Below are positions 5,852-8,584 of a DNA stretch of 8,584 nucleotides, one piece after another. Each line of letters opens with the position of its first letter. The stretch's first letter is position 1. The position numbers were made by a program, and so were the translations under genes. A model generated the notes under the pieces. The model was not told where the DNA came from. It worked only from the letters and a program-made list of their open reading frames with translations, and searched no databases. Origin of the DNA: an uncultured Eubacteriales bacterium (GTDB lineage: Bacteria > Bacillota > Clostridia > Oscillospirales > CAG-272); NCBI GenBank assembly GCA_900550625.1, contig URSW01000060.1:1-8584 (forward strand), written 5' to 3'.

Positions 5852-6415
5852 TTAAAACGAAATCACGCCGAGATGCTCGAGAAGTATCTTTATCCCCATA
5901 AGGATGAGGATCACACCGCCGGAGATCTCGGCACCTTTTTTATACCTCGAGCCGAATATGTTGCCGACAAAAAGCCCTACGCAGGAAAGCGCGAAGGTTA
6001 TCGTTCCGATAAATCCGACTGCGGGAAGGATCGAAACATCGAGGAAGGCAAACGTAACTCCGACGGCAAGCGCGTCGATGCTCGTTGCGACAGCAAGCGT
6101 TATCATCGTCTTGAAATCGAACGACGAGCTTTCCTTTTCCTCCTTGCCGAACGCCTCACGAAGCATATTTATGCCTATGATAAGGAGAAGTCCGAAGGCT
6201 ATCCAATGGTCGAAATTCGTTATGAGGTGCTGGAAACGGCTTCCGAGAAAATAGCCGATAAGCGGCATAATCGCCTGAAAAACGCCGAAGTAAAGTCCCA
6301 CGCAAAGAGCGTGCTGCCATTTGACACGGCTTACCGAAAGCCCTTTACAGACAGACACCGCAAAAGCGTCCATCGAAAGTCCGACGGCAATAAGAAAGAG
6401 TTCGGAAAGTCCCAT
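5852..6415 (-). CDS. mntP: Manganese efflux pump MntP
   Basis: This 187-residue membrane protein of six helices exports Mn2+ and protects against manganese excess. It matches MntP (YebN) in length and in its internal duplication: the first half has GLSMDAFAVS (12-21, D16) and the second half ATSIDALAVG (110-119, D114), two acidic residues in membrane helices needed for transport in the E. coli protein (recalled). A loop with KEEKESSS (91-98) separates the halves. The frame stays open to an ATG at 6481, but 6415 is chosen: it has a GGAG 7 nt upstream and the protein then begins MGLSELFLIAVG, as homologues do. The 22 extra residues would be polar and unlike the family. It follows mreB by 185 nt and leads into the cmpB-like gene. 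I cannot find a yybP-ykoY Mn riboswitch upstream, but several hairpins are present. Confidence 0.94.
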   Translation of the reverse strand: MGLSELFLIAVGLSMDAFAVSVCKGLSVSRVKWQHALCVGLYFGVFQAIMPLIGYFLGSRFQHLITNFDHWIAFGLLLIIGINMLREAFGKEEKESSSFDFKTMITLAVATSIDALAVGVTFAFLDVSILPAVGFIGTITFALSCVGLFVGNIFGSRYKKGAEISGGVILILMGIKILLEHLGVISF

Positions 6416-6427
6416 ATGATTTCTCCG

Positions 6428-6444
6428 TACCGCACAAGGCGGTA
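6428..6444 (-). other. Hairpin abutting the mntP ribosome binding site
   Basis: TACCGC and GCGGTA (6428-6433 and 6439-6444) form a 6-bp stem with a 5-nt loop. On the minus strand it ends directly next to the CGGAG ribosome binding site of mntP. The position would let it influence translation start, but no ligand motif is recognised. Confidence 0.45.
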
Positions 6445-6466
6445 TATCTGTAATCGGTTTTTCAAA

Positions 6467-6495
6467 GGCAAGCATGCGCATTAGCGCCGCTTGCC
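6467..6495 (-). other. Stable two-part hairpin in the mreB-mntP interval
   Basis: GGCAAGC (6467-6473) pairs with GCTTGCC (6489-6495). Inside, GCGC (6476-6479) pairs with GCGC (6484-6487), leaving a 4-nt loop and a small 2x1 internal loop. On the minus strand it is followed by TTTGAAAAACC, a poor T tract, so it could be a weak terminator for mreB or a leader structure of mntP. Confidence 0.5.
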
Positions 6496-6512
6496 CCGAT
6501 ATTTTGTTCTTC

Positions 6513-6550
6513 TGTCGGCAGAGCCGACACCGTTTTACGAAAATCGTAAA
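6513..6550. other. Pair of 7-bp palindromic hairpins downstream of mreB
   Basis: TGTCGGC-AGA-GCCGACA (6513-6529) and TTTACGA-AAA-TCGTAAA (6534-6550) are perfect inverted repeats with 3-nt loops, only 4 nt apart. They may be operator sites or RNA hairpins protecting the mreB 3' end. On the minus strand the GC-rich one is followed by GAAGAAC, not by T, so it is not a standard terminator. Confidence 0.5.
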
Positions 6551-6600
6551 TACCGACCCGCGCCGAACGCGATACGGTCAGTGTGAGGCTCCGAACGGCA

Positions 6601-7632
6601 TCAGTAGATCACTCTCTGCTGAGAACGCTGACGTGATATATTTATCGCACCTTCCGGGATATCCGGCATTACTTCGAGACTGCGTCCCGTTCCAATCGCA
6701 ACACATGACACCGCTTTATCCGCGACACGCGTCTTTACGCCGGTCACATTTGCAATAAGATGGTTAAGTCCGTAGAGAAGGCTTCCGCCGCCCGTCATGA
6801 CTATGCCGTTCTCAAGTATGTCTCCGATAAGCTCCGGCGGTGTTCTCTCGATAACTGAGCAAATCGCCTCTACTATCTGCGTGATCGGCTCCTCAAGAGC
6901 CTCGGGCATCTCAAGCGAGCTTACACGCACAAGGCGCGGAAGTCCCTGTATAGCGCATCTTCCCTTCACCTCAACCCAGCACGGTTCTTCACGCTCCCAT
7001 ACCGAACCGACCTTTATCTTTATCGCCTCGGCAGTGCGCTCTCCAATATGGACGTTATGATGCTTTCTGACATATCTTATTATTGCCTCGTCGAATTTAT
7101 CCCCGGCAACCTTTATCGATTCCGACACAACGACTCCGTTCAGCGATATAACCGCGATATCCGTGGTGCCTCCTCCGATATCGACGATCATATGACCGTT
7201 CGGCATCGAAACATCTATGCCCGCACCGATCGCCGCCGCAACAGGCTCTTCGATGAGGTACGTCTTTTTCGCGCCCGCCTGCGTCGCGGCATCGACAACG
7301 GCGCGCTCCTCGACCTCCGTTATCCCCGAAGGTACACAGATAATAACGCGCGGCTTGAAAAGCACGGTTCCGCACGCGCGCCTTATGAAATACTGTATCA
7401 TTCTGAGAGTGACCTGATACTGGCTTATAACACCGTCCCGGAGAGGTCTTACAGCGATTATATTGCTCGGAGTCCGTCCGAGCATCTGCTGTGCTTCCCT
7501 TCCGACCTTCAGTATCCTGTCAGTGTTTTTATCTATTGCAACCACGGACGGCTCCCGCAAAACGATGCCTTTGCCTTTCACATAAACAAGCACCGACGCT
7601 GTTCCGAGGTCGATTCCTATGTCCTTGCTCAT
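6601..7632 (-). CDS. mreB: Rod shape-determining protein MreB/Mbl (bacterial actin)
   Basis: This 343-residue actin-like ATPase forms membrane-associated filaments that guide lateral wall synthesis. The actin-fold nucleotide motifs are in place: phosphate-1 DIGIDLGTASVLVYVKGKG (4-22), the conserved IAVRPLRDGVI (59-69), VPSGITEVEERAV (100-112), LIEEPVAAAIGAG (126-138), phosphate-2 IVDIGGGTTDIAV (149-161) and adenosine motif MTGGGSLLYGL (279-289). The start at 7632 is preferred because the protein then begins MSKDIGIDLG, as the family does, with GGAGG just upstream. The frame is open for 16 more codons to 7680 but those residues are not MreB-like. mreC and mreD do not follow; mntP does, so this is probably an unlinked MreB paralogue (Mbl/MreBH type) rather than the mreBCD gene. 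The tail after residue 332 (RQRSQQRVIY) is short and basic. Confidence 0.95.
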   Translation of the reverse strand: MSKDIGIDLGTASVLVYVKGKGIVLREPSVVAIDKNTDRILKVGREAQQMLGRTPSNIIAVRPLRDGVISQYQVTLRMIQYFIRRACGTVLFKPRVIICVPSGITEVEERAVVDAATQAGAKKTYLIEEPVAAAIGAGIDVSMPNGHMIVDIGGGTTDIAVISLNGVVVSESIKVAGDKFDEAIIRYVRKHHNVHIGERTAEAIKIKVGSVWEREEPCWVEVKGRCAIQGLPRLVRVSSLEMPEALEEPITQIVEAICSVIERTPPELIGDILENGIVMTGGGSLLYGLNHLIANVTGVKTRVADKAVSCVAIGTGRSLEVMPDIPEGAINISRQRSQQRVIY

Positions 7633-7695
7633 CTCGCCTCCGTAAAAATCATTCACCTGCCTCATTTGTGCGGCAGACACACAAACTCATAATAA

Positions 7696-7724
7696 ATTAT
7701 ACACCAATTTGCGCGCCAATGCAA
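7696..7724 (-). promoter_or_regulatory. Promoter of mreB
   Basis: On the minus strand, TATAAT (7701-7696, perfect -10) is preceded by a 17-bp spacer and TTGCAT (7724-7719), a weak -35 that keeps TTG. Transcription should start near 7689, giving a leader of about 57 nt before the mreB start at 7632. Confidence 0.7.
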
Positions 7725-7811
7725 CATTTTTGTAAAAATCCGCCCAAAAACATCATATATATTTTTATTTTGCCGGATAAAGAATTATTTCAAACTTCGT
7801 ATCGGGCAAGA
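7725..7811. other. AT-rich divergent intergenic stretch
   Basis: This lies between the mreB and asd promoters. It is A/T-rich with a run around 7754-7772 (TCATATATATTTTTATTTT) and no recognised operator, RNA motif or coding sequence. Confidence 0.5.
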
Positions 7812-7840
7812 TTGACTTTTCAGTCCGGATATGATAGAAT
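7812..7840 (+). promoter_or_regulatory. Promoter of the aspartate-semialdehyde dehydrogenase gene
   Basis: TTGACT (7812-7817, 5 of 6) is followed by a 17-bp spacer and TAGAAT (7835-7840, 5 of 6), with an extended -10 TG at 7832-7833. Start is expected near 7847, leaving a 36-nt leader, too short for a lysine riboswitch. Confidence 0.8.
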
Positions 7841-7882
7841 GTAAGATAATCTGTATAAAAATCGAAAAGGAAAGCCTCAGAA

Positions 7883-8584
7883 ATGAAAGAAAAATTAAAA
7901 GCCGGGATAATCGGCGCAACGGGAATGGTCGGACAGCGCTTCATAACTCTTCTTGAAAACCATCCGTATTTTACCGTAAGCGCTCTTGCAGCGTCCTCGC
8001 GCAGCGCCGGAAAAAAATACTCCGAGGCGGTCGGGGACCGTTGGAAAATGTCCTCGCCGATTCCCGCACATATCGCCGACACGGTTATCACCGATGCCGC
8101 CGATATTGATTCTATGGCTGAGAAGTGCGATTTCGTTTTCTGCGCGGTGAATATGAACCGCGAGGAGATCGTCGCGCTTGAGGAAGCGTACGCGAAAGCA
8201 GAGCTCCCCGTAATATCAAACAATTCGGCAAACCGCTGGACGAGCGATGTTCCCATGGTGATCCCGGAGATCAACGACGCGCACCTCTCCGTTATCGAGG
8301 GACAGCGCCGCCGTCTCGGCACGCGCCGCGGATTCATTGCCGTAAAGCCCAACTGCTCGATCCAGAGCTATGTGCCGATGCTGACTCCACTGCTCAAATA
8401 CGGTATCCGCGAAGTCGTCGCAACTACCTATCAGGCAATCTCCGGAGCAGGGAAGAATTTCGCCGAGTGGCCCGAAATGGTTGACAACTGCATTCCATAC
8501 ATCGGCGGGGAAGAGGAAAAAAGTGAGCAGGAGCCGCTGAAGGTTTGGGGACATCTGGAAAACGGTAAAATTATCAAGGCAGAA
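7883..8584 (+). CDS. asd: Aspartate-semialdehyde dehydrogenase, archaeal/fungal type, 3' end beyond window
   Basis: This cytosolic enzyme reduces L-aspartyl-4-phosphate to aspartate semialdehyde with NADPH, the branch point to diaminopimelate/lysine, threonine and methionine. 234 codons are visible. The N-terminal Rossmann motif is G11-A-T-G-M-V-G17, followed by FCAVN (86-90), the substrate-site segment SNNSANR (112-118) and the catalytic cysteine in KPNCSIQ (C158). NCSIQ and the insert before it (about 138-150) are features of the archaeal/fungal class rather than the classical Gram-negative class (recalled). Homologues run to about 350-360 residues, so roughly a third is missing because the window ends. 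The ATG at 7883 has an AAAGGAAAG ribosome binding site at somewhat long spacing. It diverges from mreB and has its own promoter. Confidence 0.95.
   Translation, partial: MKEKLKAGIIGATGMVGQRFITLLENHPYFTVSALAASSRSAGKKYSEAVGDRWKMSSPIPAHIADTVITDAADIDSMAEKCDFVFCAVNMNREEIVALEEAYAKAELPVISNNSANRWTSDVPMVIPEINDAHLSVIEGQRRRLGTRRGFIAVKPNCSIQSYVPMLTPLLKYGIREVVATTYQAISGAGKNFAEWPEMVDNCIPYIGGEEEKSEQEPLKVWGHLENGKIIKAE

Noticed and set aside
6416..6481. Upstream ATG extending MntP by 22 residues
   Set aside because: The added residues are polar and not conserved in the family as I know it; the ATG at 6415 has GGAG and gives the normal MntP N-terminus.
4877..6484. A 535-codon plus-strand open frame opposite the cmpB-like and mntP genes
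   Set aside because: It lies antisense to two genes with clear family motifs, and its product is a run of K/R/H/E/Y-rich sequence with no domain, no start context and no family resemblance. It is explained by codon bias of the true strand.
6416..6600. yybP-ykoY manganese riboswitch ahead of mntP
   Set aside because: Expected from the gene's usual regulation, but I could not match the conserved core sequences by eye; only generic hairpins are visible.
7633..7680. Upstream ATG extending MreB by 16 residues
   Set aside because: The extra residues are not MreB-like; GGAGG sits immediately before the ATG at 7632.
1..8584. Mobile element, CRISPR array, toxin-antitoxin or phage-defence system
   Set aside because: No transposase, integrase, direct-repeat array or small two-gene toxin module is visible on either strand; all sizeable credible genes are metabolic, transport or cell-shape functions.

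Overview
The window reads as a chromosomal segment of a Gram-positive-type anaerobe, most likely Bacillota, class Clostridia. This is inferred from strong GGAGG ribosome binding sites, sigma-A-type promoters, an MreB/Mbl protein, a CmpB-family membrane protein, a glycine riboswitch and an AGCS symporter. I cannot place the species. Base composition and codon use look even throughout, and I see no transposase, integrase, attachment site, CRISPR array, rRNA or tRNA.

Region 1 (1-1829, minus strand) is a heavy-metal resistance operon read right to left: a CadC/SmtB-type ArsR repressor, a 73-residue stand-alone HMA metal-binding protein, and a Zn/Cd/Pb-type P1B ATPase cut by the left edge of the window. 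Its promoter carries three TTCATATG repeats at exact 16-bp spacing, which form two overlapping SmtB/CzrA-like inverted repeats. The repressor should leave this operator when metal binds, and the pump then exports metal.

Region 2 (about 2010-3771, plus strand) is a glycine-responsive unit. It holds a promoter, a single glycine riboswitch aptamer preceded by a vestigial 'ghost' hairpin, two consecutive terminator-like hairpins, and an alanine/glycine:cation symporter (AGCS family). The first terminator shares bases with the closing stem of the aptamer, which points to glycine-induced read-through at that step. The second hairpin lies just before the ribosome binding site and is the puzzling part.

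Region 3 (3804-7724, minus strand), separated by a strong bidirectional terminator, reads right to left as mreB/mbl, mntP (Mn2+ efflux), a CmpB-family membrane protein with a charged C-terminal helix, and wecB (UDP-GlcNAc 2-epimerase). The last three are tightly spaced (30 and 13 nt) and are surely co-transcribed. mreB is separated from mntP by about 200 nt rich in hairpins but with no clear terminator or yybP-ykoY Mn riboswitch. Cell-shape, envelope-precursor and metal-homeostasis functions thus sit together.

Region 4 (7812-8584, plus strand), divergent from mreB, has a good promoter and the first 234 codons of an archaeal/fungal-type aspartate-semialdehyde dehydrogenase (lysine, diaminopimelate, threonine and methionine synthesis), cut by the right edge.

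I did not find a clearly new system. The most informative spots are the double-terminator glycine riboswitch, the triple-repeat metalloregulator operator, and the hairpin-rich mreB-mntP leader.
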